From Lethocerus indicus (lineage: Eukaryota; Arthropoda; Insecta; Hemiptera; Belostomatidae), in NCBI GenBank assembly GCA_019843655.1, contig JACDQD010000005.1, positions 33,387,817 through 33,451,816 on the forward strand: a DNA stretch of 64,000 nucleotides, read 5' to 3'. Below, piece by piece: positions 33,935-47,294 of the stretch; the first letter of the stretch is position 1; every line of letters begins with the position of its first letter. The notes beneath the pieces are model-generated. The model was not told the origin of the DNA and searched no databases. It was given only the letters and a program-made list of their open reading frames with translations. The translations under genes were made by a program, and so were the position numbers.

Positions 33935-35740
33935 TTAACACAACGACGCAGCGCTACTGAAGACAGGGCGAGCGGCCCCGAAACCGGTCTAGCGAAAGAG
34001 ACCGAACCGGAACGGAGACAAAACACACGAAATCTAGTGCCGACGGTGACTGATGACGGCGCTACTGAAGCGGCGAACGGCCCCGAAACCGGTCTGGCAA
34101 ACCCCAGAAACCGGAGAAGGAGGGCGAAACACACGAAATCAGTGCCGAAAGTGACTGACAAACGGCGCTACTGAGACGGCGAACAGCCCCAAACCGGTCT
34201 GGCGAAAGAGACCGAACGGAAGAGGAGACAGAAACACAACCAGGCGACAGTGACTGATACACGGCGCTACGAAGAACGAACGGCCCCGAAACCGGTCTGG
34301 CAAAAGACCCTGAACCGGCGAGACAGAGACAGAAACACACGAAATATAGTATGACAGTGACTGATACACGGCGCTACTGAAGATGGCGAATTAGCCTCAA
34401 ACCGGTCTGGCAAAAGACCCCTGAACCGGAGAGAGAGAGACAGAAACAGACGAAATCCAGTGCCGACAGTGACTGATACACGGCGCTACTGAAGACGGCG
34501 AACAGCCGAAACCGGTCTGGCAAAGACCCGAAAACCGGAGAGCAGGAACGACCGGTCTGGCAAGTGAGAAACCGGTCTGGCGAAAGAGACCGAACCGGAG
34601 AGAGGAGAGACAGAAACACACGAAATCCAGTGCCGACAGTGACTGATACACGGCGCTACTGAAGACGGCGAACGGCCCCGAAACCGGTCTGGCAAAAGAC
34701 CCCGAAACCGGTCTGGCAAAAGACCCCGAAACCGGTCTGGCAAAAGACCCCGAACCGGAGAGAGGAGAGACAGAAACACACGAAATCCAGTGCCGACAGT
34801 GACTGATACACGGCGCTACTGAAGATGGCGAACGGCCCCGAAACCGGTCTGGCAAAAGACCCCGAAACCGGTCTGGCAAAAGACCCCGAACCGGAGAGAG
34901 GAGAAACAGAGAACCGGAGACAAGAAAAACACACGAAATCTAGTGCCGACAGTGACTGACACACGGCGCTACTGAAGATGGCGAACGGCCTGAAACCGGT
35001 CTGGCAAAGACCGAAACCGGTCTGGAGAAAGACCCCGAAACAGAAACAGTGAAACCGGTCTGGCAAAAGACCCCGAAACCGGTCTGGCAAAAGACCCCGA
35101 ACCGGAGAGAGGAGAGACAGAAACACACGAAATCCAGTGCCGACAGTGACTGACACACGGCGCTACTGAAGATGGCGAACGGCCCCGAAACCGGTCTAGT
35201 GAAAGAGACCGAACCGGCGAGACAGGAGACAGAAACACACGAAATCTAGTGCCGACAGTGACTGACACACGGCGCTACTGAAGATGGCGAACGGCCCCGA
35301 AACCGGTCTGGCAAAAGACCCCGAAACCGGTCTGGCAAAAGACCCCGAAACCGGTCTGGCAAAAAACCCCGAACCGGAGAGAGGAGAGACAGAAACACAC
35401 GAAATCCAGTGCCGACAGTGACTGATACACGCTACTGAAGACGGCAACGGCCCCGAAACCAGTCTAGCAAAACTGCGAGACAGAGACGGCCCCGAAACAC
35501 ACGCAAATCTAGTGCCGACAGTGACTGACACACGGCGCTACTGAAGATGGCGAACGGCCCCGAAACCGGTCTAGCAAAAGAGACCGAACCGGCGAGACAG
35601 GAGACAGAAACACACGAAATCTAGTGCCGACAGTGACTGATACACGGCGCTACTGAAGACGGCGAACGGCCTGAAACCGGTCTAGCAAAGACCCTGAACC
35701 GAAGGGATAGAGGTGACAGAAACACGCAAAACGAAATCTA
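33935..35740 (+). repeat. Family P right-arm array, 1.8 kb
   Basis: About 14 units of GTGCCGACAGTGACTGA, ACACGGCGCTACTGAAGA, GGCGAACGGCCCCGAAACCG, GAGACAGAAACACACGAAAT. Clean units are 112 bp (35164, 35276; 35539, 35651). Several are longer because the segment AAACCGGTCTGGCAAAAGAC is itself repeated in tandem with a 24 bp period (three copies at 34680-34750). Minus-strand frames up to 166 codons are readings through the array. Confidence 0.92.
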
Positions 35741-37695
35741 CCAAATTCATTAACGTCATTTTATATTAATAACTTAAGTTGATTTCTAAAATTCATTAAC
35801 GATATAGGTAACTTATATTAGTTGATTTGACACTGATTGATCTGACACTTTACAGGGTGATTTGGACGAAATTGAAAAATGAAAATTGTAATAAAACAAT
35901 ATCGGATATTTTTTCTTTCGACCGTCTCGTCCATTAAAAATTATCAAAGTACAGTTCGATTGTGATGTAGAGGGTCGATCCGGCCCCCCAAATTGAGTTT
36001 TACCCCCAGTTTAGGGCCATTTATGACTGGAATTATCAAATTGAAATGTTCAATAAATAAAAATCGAGGCAGTTCAGCCCTGTTCAGTAGGTCGAGCACG
36101 AAAACGTCGTCAATATCCGTTTTCCGAGTTTATTAAACGGCGTCGATTCCGAGCGGTCAAGCTGAACAAGTGCACGTAGTACGCGCTATAAATAATCATT
36201 TATTTCTTTTTTTTTTTCCCCGGCACAGAATTTTTGGGGCGGCAACATCTGGCCTGATATATGGTACCGGGGCCCCTCCCCACGGTCTAAATATATTCCG
36301 CCCTTAATACCCCCACCCCCGACGTAGGTAGGTACATTTTTAATTAAAAACTAGAGGGCCCCTCAATATTAAAACGCGTCTTATCCCTCCGCGAGGGTAA
36401 TATAGGGCTGGCAACTTAAATGACTGCGGATTTATATTGACCCTGGTTGTAATAAATAATACGATTTTACCCCCGTTTACAAAAAAAATTATCGTACACT
36501 TTTCGCCGCCGAACGAAATTCAGTCAGTGACGTCATTCAATTGAATCGCGTCATAATCGCGACGTCATTTTCACGAAAAAGGGCAAAAATAAAATACCGA
36601 CAGTTTTGGCGCTCGCCACCCGAGATAGAACAAAGTGTTTTACAGTATTTAAAAAGAAAAAAAATTTCGACGAAATCGGCTCATTTTCACCGAAATTGTG
36701 TGGTCATTCAGTACACAAAACCCCTATCCTGTCCACTTTACGATTACATAAAAGAAATAACAATTTAATGAAAAAAAAAATTAAGCGTTAAATTTGGGAC
36801 AATCCGCGATGTGACAGAGATTCCAGGACCGTCCAGATATTCCTGGGAGGAAAATCCCAATTTTTTTTTTTTTTTGAATTTTCTGTCTCCAGAAAATTTT
36901 CCCGAAACGCCCGGCCTTATTCAGAGAGAAAAAGCCGGAAAAATAGGGAAAAAACGGGGGAAAATTCGTCAACCCGACCGAAAGGGTTTTCTTCTGAACT
37001 GTGACTACTGTGTTTAACTTTGTAATTTCGTCGTTAAGCCCCCCACAGCCCTCAGCCACAGCTTTACAGGTTTACTGAAGAAGAGTCTTTACCGTTAATA
37101 TTACCACCACCACCACCCCCGGCGCCAATATTGAATCCTTACACCCCTTCATCCCTTTTTCTTCCCTTCCCTCCCCCCTCTCCTTAGGGAAAGAGGGAGG
37201 GGGGTGATAGAGGGTTGAGAGTGAGACAGAGAAAGCGTACTATCTGTCTGTGTGTGTGTGTGTGTGTGAGATCCAGGGGTTGGTCCAATATTGAATTCTT
37301 ATTGCCGGGGGTGGGGGCGCCTTCCTGCTGTCCCCCCCCCACCACCCTATTACAAATTCCTTTTCTTTTCCTCTACTTTTCACCACAACTATTTCCCTCC
37401 ACCATTTTCCAAGAGGAAAAGCTGTTATCATCAATCGCTGAATACTTTTTCTAGGTCACGACCTTGACCGGTTGGGTACTTACGGCTAATGTATTGGGAG
37501 ACACGTGGGAGAAGTACGTCACAGCGTCTTTGCACGTGTAAGATGCACGTGTAAGCTTCGCGATAGTTTTATGAACAGGCCCTGTGACGAATGCTTGAAA
37601 AATCTATTGGAAAAAAAAGGATCACTCAAACCCGTATTTACCGCCATTAATAAGTTCTGAATGTTTCATGGATGAGGATATTTCAACGAATTTCA
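35741..37695. other. Single-copy stretch, no gene recognised
   Basis: It includes a possible mariner-type end at about 36408-36440 (GGCTGGCAACTTAAATGACT), a TG dinucleotide run at about 37245-37268 and a TGCACGTGTAAG doublet at 37533-37556. Frames at 36541-37059 are short, overlap on both strands and cross poly-A or poly-T. Confidence 0.45.
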
Positions 37696-38500
37696 AAAAA
37701 AAAACGCAAAATTGGCCCGAAAATGCGGTTTTTAGGCCCAAAAATGGCATTTTTTGACGCAAAATTGGCCCGAAAATGCGGTTTTTAGGCCCAAAAATGG
37801 CATTTAAGACGCAAAATTGGCCCGAAAATGCTGTTTTTAGGCCCAAAATGGCATTTAAAACGCAAAATTGGCCCGAAAAGCGGTTTTTAGCCCAAAAATG
37901 GTATTTAGACGCAAAATTGGCCCGAAAAGCGGTTTTAGGCCCAAAGATGGCATTTAAGACGCAAAATTGGCCCGAAAATGCGGTTTTTAGGCCCAAAAAT
38001 GGCATTTAAGACGCAAAATTGGCCCGAAAATGCGGTTTTTAGGCCCAAAGATGGCATTTAAGACGCAAAATTGGCCCGAAAAAGCGGTTTTTAGGCCCAA
38101 AAATGGCATTAGACGCAAAATTGGCCCGAAAATGCGGTTTTTAGGCCCAAAGATGGCATTTAAGACGCAAAATTGGCCCGAAAAAGCGGTTTTTAGGCCC
38201 AAAAATGGCATTAGACGCAAAATTGGCCCGAAAATGAGTTTTAGGCCCAAAATGGCATTTAAGACGCAAATTGGCCTGAAAATGAGGTTTTAGGCCCAAA
38301 ATGGCATTTAAGACGCAAAATTGGCCCGAAAAGCGGTTTTAGGCCCAAAGATGGCATTTAAGACGCAAATTGGCCTGAAAATGTTTTAGGCCCAAAATGG
38401 CATTTAAGACGCAAAATTGGCCCGAAAATGAGGTTTTAGGCCCAAAATGGCATTTTTGACGCAAAATTGGCCCGAAAATGCTGTTTTTAAGGAGAACCCT
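37696..38500 (-). repeat. 51-52 bp satellite array, reverse orientation
   Basis: Well-kept units: GACGCAAAATTGGCCCG, AAAATGCGGTTTTTAGGCCC, AAAAATGGCATTTAA. Anchor spacing is 51-52 bp (37808, 37859). It is the least degraded block of the family in the window, and units 38030-38220 show a two-unit higher-order pattern. Confidence 0.92.
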
Positions 38501-38588
38501 TTATATAAAAAAGGACGGTCCCGTTATTCAAAAATATATCTCCCTTTGGCGATAAAGGAAAAGAAAAATTAGAAATTCTTAGAGACCG

Positions 38589-38625
<37 letters not shown>

Positions 38626-38986
38626 TGATACGGCGCAGTTCGCTTTCGTAAAACCGCCCAGTGTCGGGAGTTATTTCAATTTTAAATTTTCCACAGCGCT
38701 CGGGGGTGGGGGGTAAATAAGAGGGCAAGATGGAGGAGCTTTCAATCAACATACAATTTGAATATAAGCCGGGGGGGGGGTGGCCCGAGTAACGAGGAAA
38801 GTGGAAATTAGGATTAGGAAAGGGAGGTAAAAGGGAGGCCGGCGAGGAATTTGAGGGTAAGGGGGGGTGAAAAGGGGATGATAGAATTTAGACGAGGAGA
38901 ACGAAAACTGCTGAAGACGTTTCGGTTATGGTGGAAAAAACCGGCCTCCGCTCTTGACAATTTCGTACACTTTCGGCCAAATTTCG
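38501..38986. other. Single-copy stretch with trinucleotide run
   Basis: (AAT)n at 38588-38622 and a G-run of ten at about 38771. No gene seen. Confidence 0.55.
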
Positions 38987-39284
38987 GGGGTCGGCAACTA
39001 AGTAATTGCGGAAATTCATACGACACAACAAGTGGCGTTGTACATCATTTTCAAGTGCGTTGTACAGATTCTTCGATACGTCCCTGAAGCCTTAAAAGGA
39101 CGGCAGTTTCGGTACGGGTTCGCGAAATTCCGTGTGGGGGAATTTTTCGTTAAAAGCTTTCGAACGAAACCCCCCCCCCCAAATAAAGGCCATTATGTAG
39201 CCGAATGTATCTTATACATAAAAATATGTACAACGCCACTTGTTGTCCGGTGAATTCCGCAATTAATTAGTTGCCAACCCGATA
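38987..39284. mobile_element. Mariner-type MITE with about 60 bp inverted ends
   Basis: Left arm 38990-39050 reads GGTCGGCAACTAAGTAATTG, CGGAAATTCATAC and ACAAGTGGCGTTGTACAT. The right arm, 39219-39282, is its complement (ATGTACAACGCCACTTGTTG, GCAATTAATTAGTTGCC). The core TAATTGCGG resembles the human Hsmar1/MADE1 terminus (GTGCAAAAGTAATTGCGG), so a mariner relationship is likely. The interior of about 170 bp has no transposase. A related single end occurs at 36408. Confidence 0.75.
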
Positions 39285-40329
<1,045 letters not shown>

Positions 40330-40545
40330 TCGATTGTGTTTGAATAGCGTAGAGAGGTTTGTTGTGTTTCCGTCTCTTCTTCGGCCGCTCGCCGTCCTCA
40401 GTAGTCACAGTAGTTTCGCCACTGCCGATGATCGTCATCTTTTGGGCCGCAGAGTGCCGCCCCCAGTGACTACTGAGGACGGCGAGCGGCCCCGAAACCG
40501 GTCTTGAAGAAGACCAAAAAACCTACGAGAGGATACTAAAGCGAC
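40330..40545. mobile_element. Family P palindromic element, compact
   Basis: Left arm TTTCCGTCTCTTCTTCGGCC, GCTCGCCGTCCTCAGTAGTC; right arm GACTACTGAGGACGGCGAGC, CGAAACCGGTCTTG. The CTTCAG core has become CCTCAG in both arms, so the two arms changed in step. Confidence 0.75.
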
Positions 40546-41342
40546 ACTAATAAATCGTACTCTATTAGTGCAAACTGCACTTCTGTTTGTTCTTTCTCCC
40601 AGACGAGAGTACGATATCACTTTGTGCAAGTTCTTGTCTTAAAAGTGCAGTTTTATTAACAAATCTCACTTGTTGTTCAGTGGCGCGTGACTGCCCATAT
40701 CCAACCGGCGGAACTGAAGTCAAGAGAATTACTCTTGTACTCTTGTACTTTGAAAGTTTGAGAGTAGCTTAGGGTAGTTTAAGTGTAATTTAATAAGTGG
40801 CCTTTGCGCCCTCGTTAAAGTGTTCCAAAGTTTAAGTGGCAGATTTCAATGAAATCTAAGGTACAACCCCCTCCTTCCACCCCACCCCCAACCACCCCAT
40901 TAAAGGTGAATAATCTACAAACTGTACACATTTTGTACACAGCCGAAACGGTCCCGAAACAAACAAATAATTCAATTGATTTATGGCTAATTCTCCATCC
41001 GGGTTTTGTGTACGAAATGTGTTCTTGAAAAATGTCCAAATTTTAACCGTCTTAAAAGCGCTTCGAACGTGATAATATTTTTAACCGACCTTTCCCAGCG
41101 ATAACAACAATAATTGTCGAAGGTACGTGAAGGCATCCGAAAGATAGGACTGTGTACCGAAAGTCGGCGGGCCGTACCAAAAAATTCTACTGAAACTCAG
41201 TCGAATTCGATAAGACCAAATTTCACTTAGTCCAGCTCCTGTTAAGCGCCGTTAAGCCGGGCTTATTTTCTATATATACATATTATCCCTTTCCCCTTAT
41301 CTTTCGGCACTTGACACGGCGGGACACTTTTACAGTAACACT
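40546..41342. other. Single-copy stretch, no gene seen
   Basis: C-rich run near 40866-40900. No coding signal that I would trust. Confidence 0.5.
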
Positions 41343-41640
41343 TTTTCCGTAATTTGTCACGCGTTTCTGTCTCCTTTTTCGTTTCTCTTCTCCTCGGCCG
41401 AGGGCTCGCCCCGTCTTCAGTAGCAGATCGTATTTTATATAACTAATCTCAACCTTTATCACTTGACCTCAGTCTAAGGATATATTCCGAGCAAAAAGTT
41501 ACTTACATGACTCGGAGAAGTAAAGAGGGGGTGGGGGAAGAAACAATTTTCATCATTTCGGGAACTTCCAAGTGGCGAAAGTGGCCGCTACTGAAGACGG
41601 GGACTGAAGAGGTGAGAGAAAAACACGAAATCTAGGCAAT
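41343..41640. mobile_element. Family P arms around an unrelated centre
   Basis: Left arm: TTTCTGTCTCC and CCCCGTCTTCAGTAGC at about 41405-41424. Right arm: GCTACTGAAGACGGGGACTG at about 41587, then AAACACGAAATCTAGG. The 160 bases between are not family P centre sequence, so this is a degraded or recombined copy. Confidence 0.6.
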
Positions 41641-41649
41641 AATAATTTG

Positions 41650-42190
41650 ATATCACCTGTTTTGTGGCCTGCGAGGGGTTGGAATAATACTGTAGGGGGT
41701 TCGTGATGTTTCTCTGTCTCCTCTCTCGCTGACGGTGTTCGGTCTTTGCTAGACCGGTTTGCGTTGCCCTCCACTTCAGTAGCGCTGTGTCAGCGCTACT
41801 GAAGATGGCGAGCGGCCGAAATGACAGTACATGTGAAAGTGACACAGTGGGCAGTGCAGTGAGTGAGTATGCCCAAAAAACATCCAAAGTGCCCCAACAG
41901 TGACAGTAACACAGGGCGCTACTGAAGATGTGGCGAGCGGCCGAAATGACGGTACATGTGAACGTGACATTGGGCAGTGAGTATGCCCAAAAAACATCCA
42001 AAGTGCCCCAACAGTGACAGTAACACAGGGCGCTACTGAAGATGTGGCGAGCGGCCGAAATGACAGTACATGTGAACGTGACATTGGATGGCGGCGGCCG
42101 AAATGACAGTATGTGAAAGTGACCCAAAAAAAACATCCAAAGTGCCCCAACAGTGACAGTAACACAGGGCGCTACTGAAGATAAAAACCG
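41650..42190. mobile_element. Family P element with centre-containing tandem units
   Basis: The left end is nearly identical to 1095 (CTGTTTTGTGGCCTGCGAGG). The hinge CTTCAGTAGCGCT / AGCGCTACTGAAG is a perfect 13 bp inverted repeat at about 41774-41804. The segment GGCGAGCGGCCGAAATGACA, GTGAACGTGACATTG, CATCCAAAGTGCCCCAACAG then repeats about three times. These units span the element centre, unlike the right-arm units at 1310. Confidence 0.75.
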
Positions 42191-42333
42191 TAGCAAAACA
42201 CAGATAGTTACGCTGCATGAGACGTGTGTTTTCAGTTTAATCTTATTTATTTGACGCGCACTAGTAGCCAATCCGTGCCAATATCTGTAACAATGTATTG
42301 TCCGCATAATTAAAATGCGCAATCAAGTGAGAT

Positions 42334-42614
<281 letters not shown>

Positions 42615-42710
42615 AAGCTGCGTGTCAAGTAGAAGAGGCCCAAGGTCAGAGCTTTATTGGTAAAACGTGACCAATCGGTAAATCGCTTCTGACGGGCCCC
42701 GACAGCCTCC

Positions 42711-42749
42711 AACCATCTCCATCTCCATCTCCATCTCCATCTCCATCCA
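42711..42749 (+). repeat. (CCATCT)n hexamer repeat
   Basis: Six CCATCT units followed by CCATCCAT. Confidence 0.9.
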
Positions 42750-44780
42750 TAGACATAGAAATACCTGGCCCTGTTGGGGGGGGTGGACGTTACAACTCGG
42801 AACCGGCCCTACAACTCAAAAACATCGCTAACAATACAACCCCATCCCCCCCCGCCCCTTATCCTCTGTTGTATACAATATATTTATTATGTATTATTTA
42901 TCTCTCTTTATCCGATAAAGGAGCCGGCCGCCCTTCGAAGATTTCTGGCCAACAGGCCGAAGATATCCCCTTAGGCCGGCGTCGAGTCCAAATTGAGCAA
43001 TTGTTGAGTATTGACGGATTGATGAGAGTCGGCGGATTTTCCCCGCGTCTATTTTCGGCGTCGGAAAATTTCGCCGCGTCACCGAATCAATTAGACGCCG
43101 GCGGGGTTTTTCCCTCCGAAGCGGTTTTTCTTTTTTTTTTTTCAATTTTTTTTCCCAGAGCCCAGAGAGTATTTTCCTGCGGACGAATGCCAAAAACCAA
43201 CCCGGATATCTTCGTCCATTAAATGAAACTATCTTCGTCGTTTATATTTCGTTGAAATTTAAACGAATTACCGCAACACCAAAGTCCAGTAGTGCACCCT
43301 TATTATGCAGAGCATTTTTGGGGTGTTTTTTTTTTTGACACCACCTACGAACCTCTTGCTCATCGCTATAACTACCCCTAGTACTAGACAGCCGGGGGGG
43401 TAATTTCGAGGACATTTTTCGTAACGTTCCGACAACTCTGGGCACGTTTCTTTGTGTGCAATTGAAGACCGGTTTTTTAATACTAAGTTAAGCACAACTC
43501 TTTCGGCCCATTGATGAAATTGTGTAATAAAACAACGCTTAGTAGTCGATTCAAGGTTGAAGAAAGACCAGAAGTTAGGGGGGCAATTGACCTTTGCCGA
43601 CGGTGAAATTATTACGGGCGGAATTAAAATTTAATAAAACCGGATTTAAGATCGAATCGACCTTCGAGTCGAGGAATTGATCGACAATTTGACAAGATTG
43701 GATTTCGGTCCTCAGGGCCCTTCGAATAGGGTATCGAATCGAGACCGCGTATCGATATTATGCGCGTGAAAGGTTCGATCGTTTTGGCCTTTTTATGAGA
43801 AATAAGAAGGGCCAAGGCCTTCAATCGGCTCGACGACTCGACCCCAACTGGCCCGGTTCCTCAGGTTCGGCCGGCGAAGGCCTCCTCCTCCTCCTCCTGA
43901 GGACTTCCGGTAGGATGAGGACCCAGCGTCCGAAAGGAGAATTCTGTTACAATTAAAATTATTCGGAGCCTTTTCTTTAGCCGTATATACAGCGCTGAGG
44001 ATAAAGATGAAGACGCCATCCTCCTGATGGCGTGATGGCGCCTGCAGGAAGTCTTCGGATGGACAACAGGAGTGGAGGATTACCGGGGGAGGGGGGGGGA
44101 TGTGGAGAAGGGGCCGGGAATTGAATTCGGGGGTAGCTCGATTCTGTCGGGGTATGTTGAGAGATACATACCCCAGGTGGTGGTGGGGTTGAGGGAGGGA
44201 GGGTGGGGAGCGTTAAGGGTTGCTACGGAAGGAATCTCTGGATGTCGGATTTCACGGATGAACCCGATGATTTCGATGGGAAAAAACATATTTTTGTGGC
44301 GGACCTCTCGTCAGTGACAAACGCCACCCCATCATCATCATCGTCCCCCGCCAACAAACCCTAATTCTAGGTCAGATACCAAATTTTAGAAAAGTTAAAT
44401 TTCTGAAAAATTAAACTGAAGACTACGGAGGTTAGGGAGTAGTTCCAGTGAACTACCTGGTTATCGCCCAACAGGAATTTCACCCCCTTTGACGTCCACA
44501 CTGTTGAGGGTGAAAACGAAATATTTATTAGGCGGCGAAGCACGAATTTTTTTTTGGGGGGAACTCATTCTAGAATAAAAACGCGGTTTTTCCCCTTGAA
44601 ATTTTTTTTTTTTTTTTTATCGAACCGTTTTTCCCCGTAAAGTACCGTGTGCACATTATGGGGGTGTCACGTACGGAATTCGAAATCGCCCTCCTCCATC
44701 CCCAAATCCGCACCGAACGGTTTTTCGTCATTATTTCGACATATTTTATACGAAATTTTCCCGAAACTGCGGCCGCCAAA
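42750..44780. other. Single-copy 2 kb, no gene recognised
   Basis: Frames of 60-117 codons overlap on both strands. A CTC trinucleotide run sits at about 43883-43898 and a G-rich run at 44085-44100. A self-complementary stretch near 44015-44040 (GCCATCCTCCTGATGGCGTG) could fold. No domain recognised. Confidence 0.45.
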
Positions 44781-44860
44781 ACGTGAAAACACGTTTCTTC
44801 AACGTGTAACGCCCTCCATTTCGTACCGACCCCGAAAAATTTCGGCTGTCGAATGGTATT
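44781..44860 (+). repeat. About 80 bp dispersed repeat, copy 2
   Basis: ACGTGAAAACACGTTTC, AACGTGTAACGCCCTCCATT and CGGCTGTCGAATGGTA match 32586-32668. The segment ACACGTTTCTTCAACGTGT is a 7 bp stem with a 5-base loop. Confidence 0.8.
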
Positions 44861-45125
44861 TTTTTTTTTTTTATTACGGTCGCCAAATTTACTGCGGCAA
44901 ATTCAAATTTTGCGTCAATTTTTATTACAACATGTTTATTACAACGTATTCGATATTTTTCAGACCGTTTTTCGACATTTTCCCGGAATTTCCACCGCCC
45001 CCATCCTGTAGTCACCCCCCCGTTCATTTCATCTTTTACTGTACGAACAATTTATATGAAAATATGCTACCCTCTCGTCTCGACAATGAACTGCCCTTTA
45101 CGGATACAGTTATTTTTATAGGTTG

Positions 45126-45126
<1 letters not shown>

Positions 45127-45182
<56 letters not shown>
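45127..45182. repeat. (TA)n microsatellite
   Basis: Pure TA tract. Confidence 0.95.
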
Positions 45183-45184
<2 letters not shown>

Positions 45185-46101
45185 TTTTAGGGTCAGTACA
45201 AACGGAGAACGCGTTTTTTACGTGTTGAAAAATATTCACAAAATAATTAGAAATTTGGCGGCCACGTGCAGGCCACGTGCACAGTGGGCAAATTCAAGTC
45301 CGATTTAAATGACGGACGACCCAATTTTATTAATGGGGCGGGGAATTTTACAAGAATCAATTATTGTCCGACGATAACCGGTCTGGAGGCCCAGAAGATT
45401 GTTCCGGATATTGGCTGGAATTTTTCCCTTTCAGTCCGATAGCGCTTTTCGCCATTCGCTTTCGTCAGAAAATCGTAGTTTTTTGGCCGAAAACTCTGTT
45501 GGAAAACGGTGAATTTCCCCGGTGAATATCATCAGTTTTTCCAGTTTTATCGAAACATCATGGTTTTATCGCGTTTATCGAATTTTCTGGAATCGAACGA
45601 ATCGCCCAGTTATAGAGACGCTGTGAATCACATTTCCAGTGGATAAAAGAAATGAAAAGTGAAAGCCGCGATATGACGCTTTTATCAATTTCCGTCTTTC
45701 GCCACAGTCGGGGGTTGTTTTTTTTTTTTTTTTTTTTTTATTTCCAGCAAAACTTACGTCGAAAATTGATCGGATTTCATCCTGGAATTTTTTGAAAAAA
45801 AAAAAAAAAACCTCTGTAAAAGACGCAAAGGACAATTTACTTACTTTGTCTGTCATCGCGTAATCTCCGAATACGGGACGACGGTAGAAAAAAAATTATC
45901 GAATTATCGTTATTCTGACTGAATCGACGATTGTCCAAAGTTAGGAACCGGTTCGAAACCGAAATCAATCTCAACCGTCTTCCGGTTTCCGGTTAGATTA
46001 TTTCCAGTTCTTCGACGTCGCCGTCGCCGCCGCCGGCCAACGGTAAAAATCCTGCAATAATGAGAATGAGGAATGCGGTCTTTGAATGGGGCTCTGGGGG
46101 C
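45183..46101. other. Single-copy stretch, no gene seen
   Basis: A GGCCACGTGCA doublet lies at 45260-45282 (two CACGTG E-box cores). Poly-T and poly-A runs at 45717-45739 and 45796-45810 separate short frames. A CGCCGTCGCCGCCGCC run is near 46018. Confidence 0.45.
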
Positions 46102-46172
46102 TAGAGAGAGAGAGAGAGAGAGAGGGAGAGAGGGAGAGAGAGAGAGAGAGAGATGGGAGAGAGAGAGAGAGA
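46102..46172. repeat. (GA)n microsatellite, interrupted
   Basis: GA dinucleotides with G and TGG interruptions. Confidence 0.93.
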
Positions 46173-46245
46173 CGACTACCTGCTCAACCCACCGTTGAAG
46201 TCTCCCGGACTTAACCGGAACAACAGTTTATTCCGTGAACTCGCG

Positions 46246-46384
<139 letters not shown>

Positions 46385-46648
46385 GGAGAAAAAGAAAAAG
46401 GAAAAAAAATTGAGTAATTCAATATAAACTACCGGTAAAACTGCCACTTTACCGACATTCCGACCGGTAACAGCATGAGTCAGAAAGCCCCAAAACCGAA
46501 GTGAAGCATTTTCAGTCGAAAATGAAGTACTATCGAAATGAACGATACCATATAAAAATGGATGAACGGATTTATTTTAAGAGTGAATCGAAATGAATGA
46601 ATGACTCACCCCGTCTTCCGGTTAGTCAGCCAATTGTCACCCCAACGT

Positions 46649-46742
46649 CGCCTCCTCCTCCTCCCTCCTCCTCCTCCTCCTCCTCCTCCTCCTCCTCCTC
46701 CTCCTCCTCCTCCTCCTCCTCCTCCTCGTCGTCGTCGTCGTC
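46649..46742. repeat. (TCC)n and (TCG)n trinucleotide repeat
   Basis: CTC/TCC units with one extra C, switching to TCG near 46727. It yields poly-Pro and poly-Glu frames on the two strands; no gene is implied. Confidence 0.95.
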
Positions 46743-47218
46743 GCCGCTGTTCTGCCCACTCTGAAAACATAAATTATCAGTATTAGACTGGAGAAGATTT
46801 TTTTTTTTTGGGGTGGGGTGGGGTGGGGATTTATAAAAATAGACAGGCGCAGAGGGCGGTTGAGTAAAAGAGCGGGGGTTGTACGCCCTCAGTTTGTTCA
46901 CCGGCTGTGGTGGAGTGAGGCCGTAAAATACTGGGTCAGGTTGTGGCGCAAATGCCATTCAACTTTCGGCGCAGAGACCTTTAAAACCATTGCCAAAACT
47001 TCCCATTTTTTCCACTTCCCCACCCCACCCAACCCCATTTTTATCGGCACGAATCGCTTCAGTCTCTCGGAACAATTGTCCAGACATTTTAACGGCAGCG
47101 AATCCTCCGGGAATTGAACGGGATTAGTGTCTGTTTAGGATCCCTAAAAAAAAAGGAAACTTTAATCATTTAATCTACTGTATATTCCGCCACTTTTCCA
47201 GTGAGCAGATTTTCTATC
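46743..47218. other. Single-copy stretch, no gene seen
   Basis: A GGGGTGGGGTGGGGTGGGG tract at 46810-46828 is quadruplex-prone. Nothing else of note. Confidence 0.5.
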
Positions 47219-47265
47219 GAGGAACTCCTCAAGACTGAAATACATCTTGTCAAATTGCTGTTTAC
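47219..47265 (+). repeat. Short dispersed repeat (GAGGAACTCCTCAAGAC)
   Basis: GAGGAACTCCTCAAGAC followed by AATACATCTTGTCAAATTG. Related copies lie at about 3913, 9270 and 55929. It stands between other repeats and has no known class. Confidence 0.6.
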
Positions 47266-47294
47266 GGGGTACCCCATCTACATCCTGTATACAT

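Noticed and set aside
34397..35531. Minus-strand frames of 100-166 codons with a repeated sequence
   Set aside because: Readings through the family P arm array in several overlapping frames, with no unique coding part.
37622..38293. Frames with repeated Phe-Gly-Pro-type peptides
   Set aside because: Translations of the 51 bp satellite, whose length is a multiple of three. The same applies to 14.4-15.1, 26.3, 30.7, 31.7-32.5 and 54.3 kb.
43620..43800. tRNA-like GGTTCGATC motif
   Set aside because: No cloverleaf arms or acceptor stem pair around it; isolated similarity to a T-loop only.
46626..46958. Acidic poly-Glu/Asp protein
   Set aside because: Reading of a TCC/TCG trinucleotide repeat.
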